Assembly (NCBI GenBank): GCA_963573385.1
Contig: CAUYLG010047345.1
Coordinates: forward strand, 62,001 to 126,000
From: Cacajao melanocephalus
Taxonomy: Eukaryota > Chordata > Mammalia > Primates > Pitheciidae
Direction of reading: 5' to 3'
Length of the DNA: 64,000 nucleotides
The stretch's first letter is position 1, and every line of letters starts with the position of its first letter. The translations under genes were made by a program, and so were the position numbers. Below, one piece after another: positions 11,076 to 23,175 of the stretch. The notes under the pieces were generated by a model, which saw nothing but the letters and a program-made list of their open reading frames with translations, was not told where the DNA came from and did not search any database.

Positions 11076-11547
11076 TGCTTTAAGTTTTTTTTTTCACTCA
11101 AACTGCGTAATGTGGCAATACAAATCAAATGAGTCAAATTTTGTGTAGAATTTTTTCTTTTAAAATTTGAAAGTAATAAGTTATAATGCAGTTTTAGCCC
11201 AAATTGTAAAAAGATACTTTATTTTTTAAATGGCTTTTCTGAATTAGTTCTTTATATCAATCCATATTTTCCTTTTATTTTACTAGAAAATCTTTCCAGA
11301 GTTTCCATTTGGGACACTTACCCATATAATTTAATTTTCTTTATATATCTGAAATATAGAGCACACATACTATTTCTTCAGGAAAGCACATGAGGAACAC
11401 ATTTTTGAATAATACAAAAGATATTTCCATTTTGAATGATCAAATTTGGTTACCTAGACAGACTCAGCTTACCAGCTTTTCAGTATTTCAACTTCATTTT
11501 TCAATGTGAGGATTTGAATAGTCAATATATATATAGCTAGATCTTCC
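11076..11547. other. AT-rich sequence, nothing recognised
   Basis: No feature seen in about 470 bases. Confidence 0.4.
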
Positions 11548-11772
11548 CTTTATTGAGTGTTTATCTTATACCAGACACCACTCTACATGCTTTACATATA
11601 ATGCTGATTTCTTCTGTCTTAAATCCACTTCAGAAAAGAATTACTTTTACCATTTAACCCTTAGACTGAAGCTCAGGGATATTAAGCACCTCGCCCAAAT
11701 TTGCACTATAAAAAAGTGAAGAGATGGAATTCAAGTTCAAGTCTTTTAACCATTACATCACATTTAACCATT
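11548..11772 (-). mobile_element. MIR (SINE/tRNA-core) fragment
   Basis: Read forward, the order is TTGAGTGTTTATCTTATACC, CTTTACATATAATGC, GACTGAAGCTCAGGGATATT, CACCTCGCCCAAATTTGCAC and TCAAGTCTTTTAACCATTAC, which is MIR on the reverse strand, nearly full length. An ancient mammalian SINE, with divergence visible throughout. Confidence 0.75.
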
Positions 11773-13023
11773 ATATCACACTGCCATCTACAATTTCCAA
11801 AAGTTTTCAAATGCCTTGAATTTACCTTATTATTGCCCTCAACTCACTTTTTCAATCATTAATTCATAAAGAAAGCAAAAAGCATTTGTTTTCTCAGCAA
11901 TGGTAAATACCACTATCAGAACATTTATATTTATCATTCCAAATGTGTTCTTGATATACTTTCTGAAAGTGATATCAACAGATATTGTAATTAAAGTTAG
12001 GGTAGTATTTTTCAGGTATTCTTAATTCTTCTTTAACAATTTTAAATGTTTTGTAATTAATATTTTATAATTCAGTATTTTCTAAACACCTATGAAATTC
12101 ATGCTCTAATTATCAAAACTGATTTCTATACTATATTTCTATGCAATTTTATATAATGTCAGTCGTATATTTGTTTACACATTATATGTCAAAGAGAACT
12201 GTTTTAAGTTCTTGCTTTTTCACTGATTACATCCATTTTTCCTTGTGAGCAAAGTGAAAGCTGAGTTGATGGTTCATAAAATCCCCTGAAATGAATTCAT
12301 TTCAGGTTGCTCTGCCATTTTATTTTCACACATGGCATGTTTTACAAAGGCCATCAAAGTCATGTTTTCATTTGGTGTGAATTAAAAACAGATGAAATCT
12401 GAAATTTGGCAGTATAAAATTGTAAATATCTTGTTGACATGCCATTTAATGAAGCTATTTATAACTTCACATTACTTAAAGCAATCTCATGCCACATTCT
12501 GAAATTTGCTTGTTTGTGGATGATGGAAATTCTAAATAATATTCAATTAACCTTTGTGTAAAAGGCAGTGTGATATATGGAAGAAAGTATATAGAATGTA
12601 AATGGAAAGTACCTAATCTCTTCAAATGCCAGTCTTCTTAGCTGTAAAAACATAAAATTTTGCTTTTGCAAGATTGTTGAGAGGACTAAGTAAAATAACA
12701 CAAGTATATAGCAAGTGACTTGTGTGTAGGGGTAACAAACAGCAAAGAACTTTCATTGTAATTTTACTCCTAAATTTACAGAATCAAACATAAACAACCT
12801 TGTATGTTTTAAGTAAATGCTGCATACATTTTATATACATTATCTTTACAACAGTATGAGATAAAAGTGCAATTTTATATTTCATAGAGTAATAAGAAAC
12901 AAAGTCTACCTGAGCTAACATCAACATAGTAACATAGTAGAATATTAAGTCTTTTGTAGAACACCTCAAAAAGAAATACTGTACCATCAGCAGTCACTTA
13001 CAATTTCTTCCCAGTCCACCCCT
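11773..13023. other. AT-rich intergenic sequence
   Basis: About 1.25 kb with no recognised gene or repeat. One 67-codon reverse frame (12784-12987) shows no domain. Confidence 0.45.
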
Positions 13024-13830
13024 GTATTAGTCTGTTCTTCCATTATTATAAAGAAGTACTTGAGGCTGAGTCATTTATAAAGACGTTTATAATTAAAGAG
13101 GCTCCTGGTTCTGCAGGCTATAGAATCATGGCAGAAGGTGAAGGGGAGCAAGCCTGTTACACGGTGAGAGGAGGAGCCAGAGAGAAGGGTGGAGAGGTAT
13201 CAAACTTTGCTGACTTAATTTTTATTTTTTTATTTTAGGTTCAGAGGTACGTGTGCTGATTTGTGACATAGGTAAATCTTGGGTCACATCGAGGGGGGTG
13301 GTTCACAGATCATTTTATCATCCAGATAATAAGCATAGTACCTGATAGTTTTTTGATCCTCACCCTCTTCCCACCCTCCACCCTCAAGTAAGCCCTGGTG
13401 TCTATGTTCTCCTGTTCCCTTATTTATGTCCATTTGTATCAATGTTTAGCTCTCACTTAAAAGTGAGAACGTGGTGTTTTTCTGTTCCTGTTTTAGTTTG
13501 CTTAGTATAATGGCCTCCAGCTCATACATGTTGGTGCAAAGGACATGATTTCATTCTTTATTATGGCTGTGCATTACTCCACAGTGCATATGTACCACAT
13601 TTTCTTTATCAAGTCTGCCATTGATGGGAAACTCTCTTAAACAGACAGATTTCCCATGAACTATCAGAATAAGAACCCATTCATCACCAAGGGGATGACA
13701 TTAAGCCATTCATGAGGATCCTGCCCTGATAATCCAATATCTCTCACTAGGCCCTACTTCCAACATTAGGTATCCTATTTCAACACGAGATTTGGAGGGG
13801 ACACACATTCAAAGCACACCAACTTCTCAT
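13024..13830 (-). mobile_element. MST-type MaLR LTR, split by an L1
   Basis: The left part (13024-13217) starts with TGTATTAGTCTGTTC, the reverse complement of a MaLR 3' end, and includes AGAATCATGGCAGAAGGTGA. The right part (13629-13830) carries CATGAACTATCAGAATAAGA, GGCCCTACTTCCAAC and CACGAGATTTGGAGGGGACA. Together they make one LTR on the reverse strand. The gap is filled by an L1 3' end. The subtype is probably MSTC/MSTD-like. Confidence 0.72.
13218..13628 (-). mobile_element. L1 3' end (L1P type), inserted in the MST LTR
   Basis: A T-rich run (13217-13235, the reverse of a poly(A) tail) is followed by the L1 3' UTR and the end of ORF2 on the reverse strand, with CACCCTCCACCCTCAAGTA and GGCTGTGCATTACTCCACAG. 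The 5' end is truncated near 13628. Flanks reading AAACTTTG on the left and AAACTCTC on the right may be the worn target duplication. Confidence 0.8.
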
Positions 13831-13832
13831 CT

Positions 13833-14130
13833 CTAAGCAATTATTTATCTGTTTCTTTTGTTTCTTTAGAATCATCTATACTACACATGTCATATAAATG
13901 GAATCATACAATTTGTGGTTTTCTATGATTGATTTCTTTCTCTTAGCATGGTATTTTCAGAGTATATCCATGTTGTAGCATGTCTCATCAGTACTTCATA
14001 TCTTTGGTATTATGAAATCTTTTATTCCATGGATATACCGTATTTTGTTTCGTCACTGATATTGGTGGATATTTGGATTGTACCACTTTTTGGCTATTAC
14101 GAACAATGCTGTGTAATAAAGGTTATGACT
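13833..14130 (-). mobile_element. Old L1 (L1M) ORF2 end, reverse strand
   Basis: ATAAATGGAATCATACAATT, CCATGTTGTAGCATGTCTCA, TTCCATGGATATACCGTATT and CACTTTTTGGCTATTACGA are the reverse complement of the last part of ORF2 in an old L1. The 66-codon forward frame here (13948-14148) is antisense L1, not a gene. Confidence 0.75.
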
Positions 14131-14761
14131 CCATTATTTGATATTTGAAACTTTTTTAAGTCTTATGTTTTCTTCTTTTCTTTCTGCTCCACATCTGGAA
14201 AAGATGATTTAAAGAATCTTGAGTACTCTATTCTTTGGAGTCAATATGAATTTCAAGGCATGTACAGAAACTCTTAAGCCAGACCCAACATTGCTGTTTA
14301 TAAATGAGGAGACAAGTTCAAAGTGGTTTCGCCCCAGCCACATAGGGTGTAGTCATTAAACATTGGTTTTATCTCATCTTTCGTTTCTTCATTTTTGTTC
14401 TTTCCAATTTAGGGTCTCCTTTAGAATCTACATTGCTGTTTTAAAAAGTACCAACTTTTAAACACAAATTAAATCCAGAAGTATTCAAGTACATGTAATT
14501 AAAATACTTTTATTTAATGAGTTCCTGATTTGTTTTGTAAATCCAGACTTTTCATAACATGATTATTTTTATACATTTGCTTGTATTTTCACAATTGGAC
14601 ATAGGGGATGTAGAATATACCAAAGTATCACTATAATGATGCTATGAGGATGAAGCCAGTAACATGACAAAATTATATTGCCTCATCTCCTGACATTTGG
14701 TTTAGGAAGACACAATGATTTGATCTATATTACAAACTACGTAATAGGTTAATGTACACTG
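14131..14761. other. AT-rich sequence, weak MIR trace
   Basis: No gene seen. Bases 14283-14360 (AAATGAGGAGACAAGTTCAA and following) faintly resemble a MIR core, too weak to call. Confidence 0.4.
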
Positions 14762-15559
14762 AGGTCAGCAATATGGTGGAATAGGAAGCCTTGGATTCTC
14801 CTCCTTCACCCGGAAATACACTGATTCAGCAGCAATTCATGGACTAATTCTCTGTGTGGTAAATCAGAAATTAACTTAAAGTGTATTGTTTCTGTTCTTC
14901 TTGGAGGGAGCCAACCAAACTTGTCAAAGCCAGTAGAAAGATTTGAGACACTCCTATCAGGCCCAGTACAACATGATCTGGGAAAGGTCCTCTAGCTCTC
15001 AGATGTGCCCAGGGAAGGAAAAAAGTTGGGCAGTGCATTCAGTGTTTTATCTTTTCTGAGGGGCTCCCCAGAGGTTGGGCTTCTATCTTGCCAGGCCTGA
15101 GCTCTGATGGGTTCAGCCACCTAGCAGAGAATGAAACTGATAGCTTGAGCTGGTAGAAACTATCGATCCTCATCCTTGTTTAGTACAGAGTAAGGGGATA
15201 AAAAATCCACCTCCCAGCTTCCCTTGGGGAAGAAATGGGTTGATAGAGGTTCACAGAATCTGTGTCAAGACTGATTATTATGAGTCTTCTCCTGTACAAG
15301 ACCAGTATTTGAGGACTGAAAGAGATGTCTGCTTTAGTGGATAATGTAAAGATGCACACAAGTCAAGGAAAATAAAGATATAGGCAAAAATGTTTTATAC
15401 AAAGTAACAATATAAATCTCCAGAAATCAACCCTAATGAAATATAGTTAATAATTAATGTAAGAAAAATTAAAAATATTTTTCGTAAGAATGCTGCTTAA
15501 GATTAAGAGAACAACACATGAAAAGTGAGAATTTCAACAAAGAGAAAAGATTAAAATAT

Positions 15560-16150
15560 GTCTAACAGAAATCATGGAGCTGAAGAACACAGTAACTGAA
15601 CTGGAAAAGTTCACTGGAGGTGTTCAACAGCAGACTAGATTAAGCAGAAGAAACGGTCACTGAACTGAAAGATAGGTCACTGAAAATAATTCAGTCAGAG
15701 GAGCAACAAATAAAAAGGAATTTTAAAAAGTGAAGAATATTTAAGGGCATTATGGGACAGCATCAAAAGCACTAATTTAGGCATTATGACAGTCTTAAGA
15801 GAAGAGAAAAAGGGTAAGAAAGATTAAAGAAATGATGGCCAAACACTTCCCAAATTCTAGGGGGAAATGGACATCAAGGTCCAAAAACCTCAAACACTAC
15901 CAAATAAAATGAACCCAAAGAAATTCACACTGAGATACATTATAATCAAAATATCAAGTATCAAAGATAAAATGAGTATTTTGAAGCAGCAAGAAAAAAA
16001 CAGCTTATCACATACAAGGGAGACTCCATGCATACTAACAGCAGATTTTCTAGCAACACTATAACAGGCCATAAGGGACTACAATGATGTATTCAAAGTT
16101 CTAAAAGAAAAAATCAGCCAACCAAGAATACTGCACCTTACCTCAAAGAT
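15560..16150 (+). pseudogene. L1M ORF1 remnant
   Basis: The coiled-coil part (CATGGAGCTGAAGAACACAG) is followed by the RNA-binding core. A 65-codon open piece (15867-16064) contains NKMNPKKFTLRYIIIKIS and RETPCILTADF, which correspond to the C-terminal half of ORF1p. The frame is broken on both sides. Confidence 0.78.
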
Positions 16151-16844
16151 ATAGAATCATAGTATTCTATATATAGTTACTGTAGTATTCTTATACTATA
16201 TTAGTTTTACAGTATTATATTACAGAATACCACACTATACCTCAAAAGAATAAATCAAAAACTGTCTCCGACATACAATGCTGAGGAATTATATCACTAC
16301 TAGACCTGGCTAACAAGAAGTGTTAAAGGTATTTCTTTAGGTTTAAATGAAAAGACACTAAACAGCAATATCACAATACAAGAAATTATGAAACTCACTG
16401 ATAAAAGTAAATATATATAAACTATAAAATACTGATTTACTGTAATGGTAGTGGGTAACTCACTTTTAATTGTAGTTAAGAATTTAAATAACGAAAGTAT
16501 TAAAAATAACTCTACCTAAAAAAAGTTACAAGATTTACAGTATGAATACAGGAAAATTTTAACAACAATAACATAAAATATATGGGGGTGAAGAAGTATA
16601 GAGATTTCATATGCAATTGAACTTGGGTTTTTATCAGCGTAAATATACTATTACAGACTTATATAGACTGTTATAAAATATTTTATGTAAGTCTCAAGGT
16701 AACAGAAAAGAACCTACAGAACTTACACAAAGAGAAAGAGAAAAGAATCCAAGCACAGCAATAAAAACAAACCAAGATACAAAGTTAAGCCAGCAGGGAA
16801 AAAAATACAAAAGAACTACAAGACTACTGAAAAATAACTGGCAA

Positions 16845-19650
16845 TAGTAAATCCTTTGCTATCAATCACTTTAAATATAAATGAGTTAAACATGTCAATC
16901 AAAAGACATGGTGACTGAATAAATTTTTAAAAAACAAGATCCAACTGTATACTGCCAACAAGAAACTGATGCCACAAAAATTAAAAGAATAAAAGACTCT
17001 AAGTAATTATATGCCAACAAACTGGATAACCAAGAAATGGATACATTTCTGAAACTATGCATTCCACTAAGACTAAATCATGAAGACACAGAAAGTCTGA
17101 ACAGACCTATAATTACTATTTCAAAACCCTGTGATGAAGTAAAGTGCTAGGACCTGATGACTTCACTGGTAAATTCTACCAAACATTTAAGGAGCCATGG
17201 TGCCAACACTTCCCACGCTCTTCCAAAAAATTGAAGTAGAAGAATCACGTCCAAATCCATTTTATTCAGCACTATCCTGATATCAAAACTAGACAAAAAC
17301 ACCAAAGGGCGAATGAAAAGCTACAGATCAATATCTTTGATAAATATATATGCAAAATATTCAACTAAATACTACAAGACTAAGTGGGATTTCCTGCTAG
17401 GATATAATAATAGTTCAACATACAAAAATAACGGATCACATAAACAGAATAAAAGACAAAAATGCACGTGACTGTTCAAATATTTTCAGGAAAAAAGTGT
17501 GACAAAATTCAATACCATTTCACAATTTTAAAAAGTCTTAAAGTAGGAACAGAAATAGTTACCTCGGCATAACAAAGGCTATGTATGACAAGCCCACAAC
17601 TATCATCATATTCAGTGATGAAAACTGAAAGCTTTACCAAGAGATTATGAACAGGGCAAAAATGTCCACATTCATCATTTATATTCAGCAAACATGGGCT
17701 GTCCTAGCCAAAGGAATTAGGCAATACAAGGGACTAAAAATAGGTGTCTGATTCAGAATGGAACAAGTAAAATTGTCCCTGTTTGAAGATGACAGAATCT
17801 TATATACGGAAAACCCTAAAGCCTCCACCGAAGAACTGTTAGAATTAATAAATTCAGTCAAGTTGCAAGATACAAAATCAACAAAAAAATTAGTTGCATT
17901 TCTAACTAAAAATCTAAAAACGTAATTAGAAATATAATCTCCTTTATGTTAGCATAAAAATAATATCTCAGAATAAACTTAATTAAGGAGATGAAAGACT
18001 TGTATACTAAAAACCTAAAAAAAAAAAAAAAATGAAGAAACTAAACTTACCACAAATAGGAAGATAACCTGTGTTCATGCATTAGAAGATTGTATAGTCT
18101 CAAAATGTCAACACTACCTTTAGTGCAATCCCTATCACAATCTCAGTGACTTTTTAACAGAAATATAAAAAACAATTACTTTTATGTACCTTATTTTTAG
18201 ATATAGGGTCCTGTTCTGTCATTCTGGCTGCAGTGTAGTTGTCTGAGAATAGCTCACTGCAGCCTCGAACTCCTGAACTTAAGCAATCCTCCCACCTCTG
18301 CCTTCCAAGTAGTCTTTTGAGTAGCTGGACTACAAATACATGACACCACACTCAGCTAACTCTGGTTTTTAAAAATGTTTTAGACATGGGGGTCTCACTA
18401 TTTTGCCCAGGCTGGTCTCAAACTCCTGGTCTCAAGTAATTTTCCTACCCACAGCCTTCCACAAAGCTGGAATTATAGGCGTGAGCCACTATGTCCAACA
18501 GAGAAAACAATTCTAATATATGGAACCACAAAAGGCCAACAATAACCAAATCAATTTTGAGGAAAAAAAAACACCAAAATTGAAGCCATCACAGTTCCTG
18601 ACTTCAAATATATTTCAAAATCATAAAGACAAACACATGTAGATCAATGAAAGAAACTAAAAACCAAGAAATAAGTCCAGACATCTGGTGTCAACTAAAC
18701 TTTAACAAAGGTGTCAAGAATATACAATGAAGATATCCACAGGCAAAATAATTAGATTGGACTCCTATCTCACCAGCATACACAAAGATCAACTCAACAT
18801 ATATTAGAGATTTAAACATAAGACCCGAAATTGTAAAACTCCTAGAGGAAAACATAGAGAAAAAGCTTCATGATATTTGTCTTAGAAATTGTTTAATGAA
18901 TCTGACATGAAAAGCATAGGCAACAAAAACAAAAATAGACAAGTGGGACTAGATCCAACTTAAAAGCTTATATACAGCAAAGGAAATAATTCAGAGTAAA
19001 GAGAAGCCTGTAGAATGAGAGAAAATATTTTCAAACCATCTATCTGATCAGGGATTAAGCTCCAAAGTATCTAAGGAACTCCTATAAATCAATAAAACAA
19101 TCCTGATTATAAAGGGGGTTAAAGACTCAAATAACATTTCTCCAAAGAAGATATACACAGGCCAACAGCTACATGAAAAAAACGTTCTCAATGCTACCAC
19201 TTACCACGGAAATGTAAACTAAAACCAAAATGAAATATCACATCATACTCAGCAGTATGACTATGACCACACACATAAAACACAGTATGAGTTGCCATTA
19301 AGGTGAAGAAATTGTCACCCTTGCATGGTGTTGGTGGAAATGCAAAAAGGTGTAGAAACCTTGGAAAACAATATGGAGGTTCCATGAAAAATTAAGAATA
19401 CAACTATCATATAATCCGGCAATCCCACTGCTGAGAATTTATCCGAAATAATTTAAATCAGGATCTGAAAAATGATACTAGCATTCCTATGTTTATGACA
19501 GCAACAAGACCTAACATGTGAAAACAATCTAAACGTCCACTGACACACGAATGAAGATACAATGGTATAAACACACAAAAAATTAAAGACATCCTGCCAT
19601 TGGCAATAACATTTGCGAACCTTGAGGACATTATGCTAAGTGAAATAACC
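16845..19650 (+). pseudogene. L1M ORF2 remnant lacking the endonuclease
   Basis: The ORF2 start is recognisable (ATCAATCACTTTAAATATAA), but near 16980 the sequence jumps past the endonuclease to the segment before the reverse transcriptase. The polymerase active-site motif, usually FADD in L1, reads FEDD in its frame (17782-17793). An Alu interrupts at 18178-18503. The late ORF2 block is clear to about 19650. Stops and shifts are frequent. Confidence 0.78.
18178..18503 (-). mobile_element. Alu (J-like), reverse strand, inside L1M ORF2
   Basis: Both arms are present (CACTGCAGCCTCGAACTCC and TTTTGCCCAGGCTGGTCTCA, ending GTGAGCCACTATGTCCAAC). The flanks carry AAAACAATT at 18169-18177 and again at 18504-18512, a target duplication that fits a position within the host L1. 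A short frame overlapping it (18154-18351) is Alu-derived. Confidence 0.9.
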
Positions 19651-19915
19651 TAGTCATAGACAAAAATTCACTGCATGATTTCACTTATATGAGGTATCTA
19701 ATAGAGTTAAATTTATAGAGTCAAAGAATAGAAGGGTAGTTTAGGGGCAAAAGGAGAGCTGTTGATCAGTGTCTTAAAGTTTCAGTCAAGCAAGATGAAT
19801 AGTTCCAGAGATCTGCTCTACAACATTGTACCTGTTGTTCACAATGATGTATTATACAACTTAAGCATTTAAGACTGTAGATGTCATCTTAAGTCTTCTT
19901 ACCACAACAAAATAA

Positions 19916-21243
19916 TACATTAAAATACAGATACACTAAAGTTGGAGTAATCTATAAAATATTGACAAATGACCGTCTCATTTATAATATGCATATAAAT
20001 ATTAACATAAATCACAAATATTTGCCATGATGCACTTGAAATTGTTGATAAATTTCTCTGATATTATCGCTGATAAATTTTCCTAATGTTATTATTATCC
20101 AAGGTAAATGTAGCCAAAATCTTTAGGCTTTTCTCAAAATACTTTTATCTTGCCAAAATTGCTACCATCATTTTGGAATTCTTCCTGTCATCTCTGTACT
20201 CTTTGTCAGTAAGGAAAAAGATGGGGAGCGGTTGATGTGAAGAAAGGACAGTGCTTTAATCTTATAAAAGTGTTTGACCTTGGAGACATGCCATACACTC
20301 AATGTCAACTGTGCCTACTTTCCTATGAGTGCAATTGGGGTTACTGAAACATGACTTATTTGACATGACGTTGGCTGTGAAATGGAGGAACAAAGAACAG
20401 CTACGAAAATCTATATTAGCTTAAGTTTCCAGACCTAATATGGAAAAGTTTATATCATCAGACAGTACATTCTAGTGATGGCCATAGACAATGCCATTAC
20501 CTCCTTTGAATTATCTCTTCCATCAGTTGTTCACTTACCCTCGTAACTACATTCTTTATGCTATGCTATGTGTTAGCCCTTATCATTACTCTGTAAAGGG
20601 CATTTTCTATGATCATGCAAACCAATGCACTAGAACAGTTTAGCTACCTTTAAGCCACGTATGAACAGAAGGGGAAAGAAATCACTCCTAGAGATTAACA
20701 CTGGAGCAGAGGTTGTAAACATTGTCTTTGCATTTCTCGTATTTATATATATCATTTAAAGAATGTTACATTTGCAGCAGATGAGAATTTCACTTTTGGA
20801 ATAAATATTTTTAATTTAATGTTCCACTCCATATAGTATGTTTATAACCTTCTTATTCATTAATATACTCAAGAAAATGTTCTCATTTTCAGCCAAAATT
20901 ATCTATTCTATGAACTCAACAAATATCTGAGAATCTATCAAGATTCTACAACATCTAGTATACGAAATGCATAAAGAAAACTACTGAAACTACTGAATCC
21001 AAACTGGAATAAATATCATTGTTAACACATATCATTAATTACTATATTCATGACAAGAAAATGTTTACATAAGGAACCGATGTATGAAATATGTCGATAT
21101 CTGATCTTCTATTTGAGAACGTAACAAGCACATGAAAGGATTTTAGTATACATTATGTCCTGTTACCATTTGATAATGTGAGAAAAAGTTCTGCAACATA
21201 TATTTAAAATTCTAAAAAAACTTTGCAGACCAAGATATGGCAC
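19916..21243. other. Intergenic sequence, nothing recognised
   Basis: About 1.3 kb without a recognised gene or repeat. Base composition is slightly less AT-rich around 20220-20680, but no open frame or splice pattern stands out. Confidence 0.45.
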
Positions 21244-21346
21244 TTTAAAAGTATGTTCTATACTTACAGTCAATAATGTATTACACAATTAAACATCTGT
21301 TAAAAGGATAAGTCTCAGGTTAAGCATTCTTACCACATAAAATAAT
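21244..21346 (+). mobile_element. Old L1 3' UTR fragment
   Basis: CAATAATGTATTACACAATT, AGGATAAGTCTCAGGTTAAG and CATTCTTACCACATAAAAT match the last 100 bases of an L1MA/L1MB 3' UTR. The same end is seen at 19840-19915 in the longer copy. Confidence 0.65.
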
Positions 21347-21917
21347 TTCTAAAAGCATATCCTAGAAAAGAATACGTAAAGTGTTACAACCTAGGTTTCT
21401 TTTAAAAAATTGGCAAAGTAACTGTGCATTATTATGTAACTTCAAATTATGCTTTTGAAAAATCCTGCCTTTGTTAAACTGTGATACATTCATATTGCCT
21501 TCTCTTCAAACACAGACTAATGAATACATCCTGATAAAAGTAACAAAATGTTCATTTTTAATAGAATTCTAGTCTTACAAATTATTAATACATACTTTAC
21601 AGTATCTGCAATATTATTGTGGAGAAGCATTGTACACAACTGTGACTATTATTAAACTTCCTTAATTGTCACTCATCCAGTTTAAAGACGCATATTTAAT
21701 CCTAGGGACTGTTGTTTGTGTTTGACATAATCTGATTTTTGAGAAGTCTACTTTAAGAACCTACAGTATCTATAGCATCTCGGTAATACTATGAAGGCAA
21801 ATATTTATGTAAACTCAAGTAAATTAGAAAACAAACACATACTATATTTTAAAAGGTTATTCTCTCATTACTTTTTACTTACATTTTTAATCTTTTCCAC
21901 CCCTTTAACACAAAGTT
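21347..21917. other. AT-rich sequence, nothing recognised
   Basis: No feature seen, apart from one copy of the Alu target duplication at its right end. Confidence 0.45.
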
Positions 21918-22224
21918 GTTGGGTTGTGTTTGTTTGTTTTTTGAGACACAGTCTGGCTCTGTAGCTCAGGCTGGAGTGCAGTGGCTGATCTCTACTCACT
22001 GCAACCTCCGCCTCCCAGGCTCAAGACATCCTCCTACTTCAGCCTCTGGAATAGCTGGGACCACAGGCCTATGGCACCATGCCAACCTAATTGTTTTAAT
22101 TTTCTTTAGAAACAGGATTTTGTCACATTGCCCAGGCTGGAATCAAACTCTTGAACTCAAGCGATCTGCCTACCGCAGCCTCCCAGAGAGCTGGGATTAC
22201 AGGCATGAGCCACTGTTCTGACCT
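21918..22224 (-). mobile_element. Alu (J/S-like), reverse strand, with target duplication
   Basis: A T-rich head (TGTTTGTTTTTTGAGACACA) precedes both Alu arms, including CTGGAGTGCAGTGGCTGATC and CCTCCCAGAGAGCTGGGATT. Flanks read AACACAAAGTT (21907-21917) and AACGCAAAGTT (22225-22235), a target duplication with one change. A 101-codon open frame (21916-22221) is the usual antisense Alu frame and not a gene. Confidence 0.92.
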
Positions 22225-22589
22225 AACGCAAAGTTTTTAGTTACTCTGGGAAAGCAACCAAATGATGTTTTGAGTTTTTAACATTAAATGTATGTAAATT
22301 ATCTATGTATTTTATAACTATATTTGCTATCTAGTTTATATCACTCAAATTACAAGACTTACGGAATGTTATGGGGGTGAGGAGAAATCCCAGGAACTAT
22401 CTGGATGTAAATGTGGTGAATTATTCAGTTGTCTTGCAGATAAATACAATTTAAAGAGAGCTGGATTGTTCCATTTAAAGAAATACAGTAAATATGTCTA
22501 ATATCTTCAAAAAATAGGTGCTTATCAAAAATGTGTTTCACAACTATTTTCTAATGCCACAAAATATGTGTAAGCATAAAAGTGTCCTC
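22225..22589. other. AT-rich sequence, nothing recognised
   Basis: No feature seen beyond the right copy of the Alu target duplication. Confidence 0.45.
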
Positions 22590-23175
22590 ACGTTAGTGGA
22601 TTTCATAATCAGCTAATCCTGGATTCAAATTCCCATGTATCTGGAATAGTATGCAGCCATAAAAAAGAAGGAAGTCATGTCTTTTGCAGGAGAATGGATG
22701 GAGCTGGAGACTCTTAGCAAACTAACACAGGAACAGAAAACCAAATACTATGTTTTCACTTATAATTGGGAGCTAAATGATAAGAACTTAGAAACAGAAA
22801 CAAGAAAACAACAGTCACTGGGGTCTACCTGAGGGTGGACAGTGGCAGAATGCAGAAGAGCAGAAAAGGTAACTATTGGGTACTCAGCTTAATAAATTGG
22901 ACATGTAATACTACAGTTAAACTCCTGTGACACATGTTTATCTATGTAACAAACCTTCACATGTACCCCCCAAATTTATAATAATTTTTTTTAATTCCCA
23001 TGTATCATGTATCAGCTAAATAATTTTGGACAAATTATTTAACATCAAGTATGTCACAAGGGAAAATAGTATACGTACTTCACAGTATTGTTGGATCATT
23101 TGAAAAAGCAAATGGAAAGGATTAAGCAAGTACTAAGCACAAAGTAATCATTTAATAAATGTTAGATAATATTTT
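22590..23175 (+). mobile_element. MIR split by an L1 insertion
   Basis: The 5' MIR part ends with AGCTAATCCTGGATTCAAAT (22611-22630). The rest resumes at 23007 with TTGGACAAATTATTTAAC and ends TAATCATTTAATAAATGTTA near 23172. In order and orientation these are one MIR on the forward strand. The intervening 351 bases are an L1 3' end. Confidence 0.78.
22642..22992 (+). mobile_element. 5'-truncated L1 3' end (L1PA-like) with 14-base target duplication
   Basis: Begins TGGAATAGTATGCAGCCATA in late ORF2 and ends with CACATGTACCCCCCAAATTT and a degraded tail. The target duplication AATTCCCATGTATC is perfect at 22628-22641 and 22993-23006. A textbook target-primed insertion by L1, among the younger events in this window. 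Confidence 0.92.

Larger units (their letters stand above)
14762..19915 (+). mobile_element. Old L1 (L1MA/L1MB-like), both ends present
   Basis: Begins near 14762 with GGTCAGCAATATGGTGGAAT, a worn L1 5' start. It runs through a 5' UTR, ORF1 (about 15560-16150), a long inter-ORF region, ORF2 (from about 16845), and a 3' UTR ending ATGATGTATTATACAACTTA and TCTTCTTACCACAACAAAAT near 19915. It spans 5.15 kb including an Alu of about 325 bases. The shortfall from a full L1 is mostly a deletion near 16980 that removes the endonuclease. No intact frame remains. Confidence 0.85.

Noticed and set aside
21916..22221. 101-codon open frame
   Set aside because: It coincides with a reverse-strand Alu. Antisense Alu often gives such frames.
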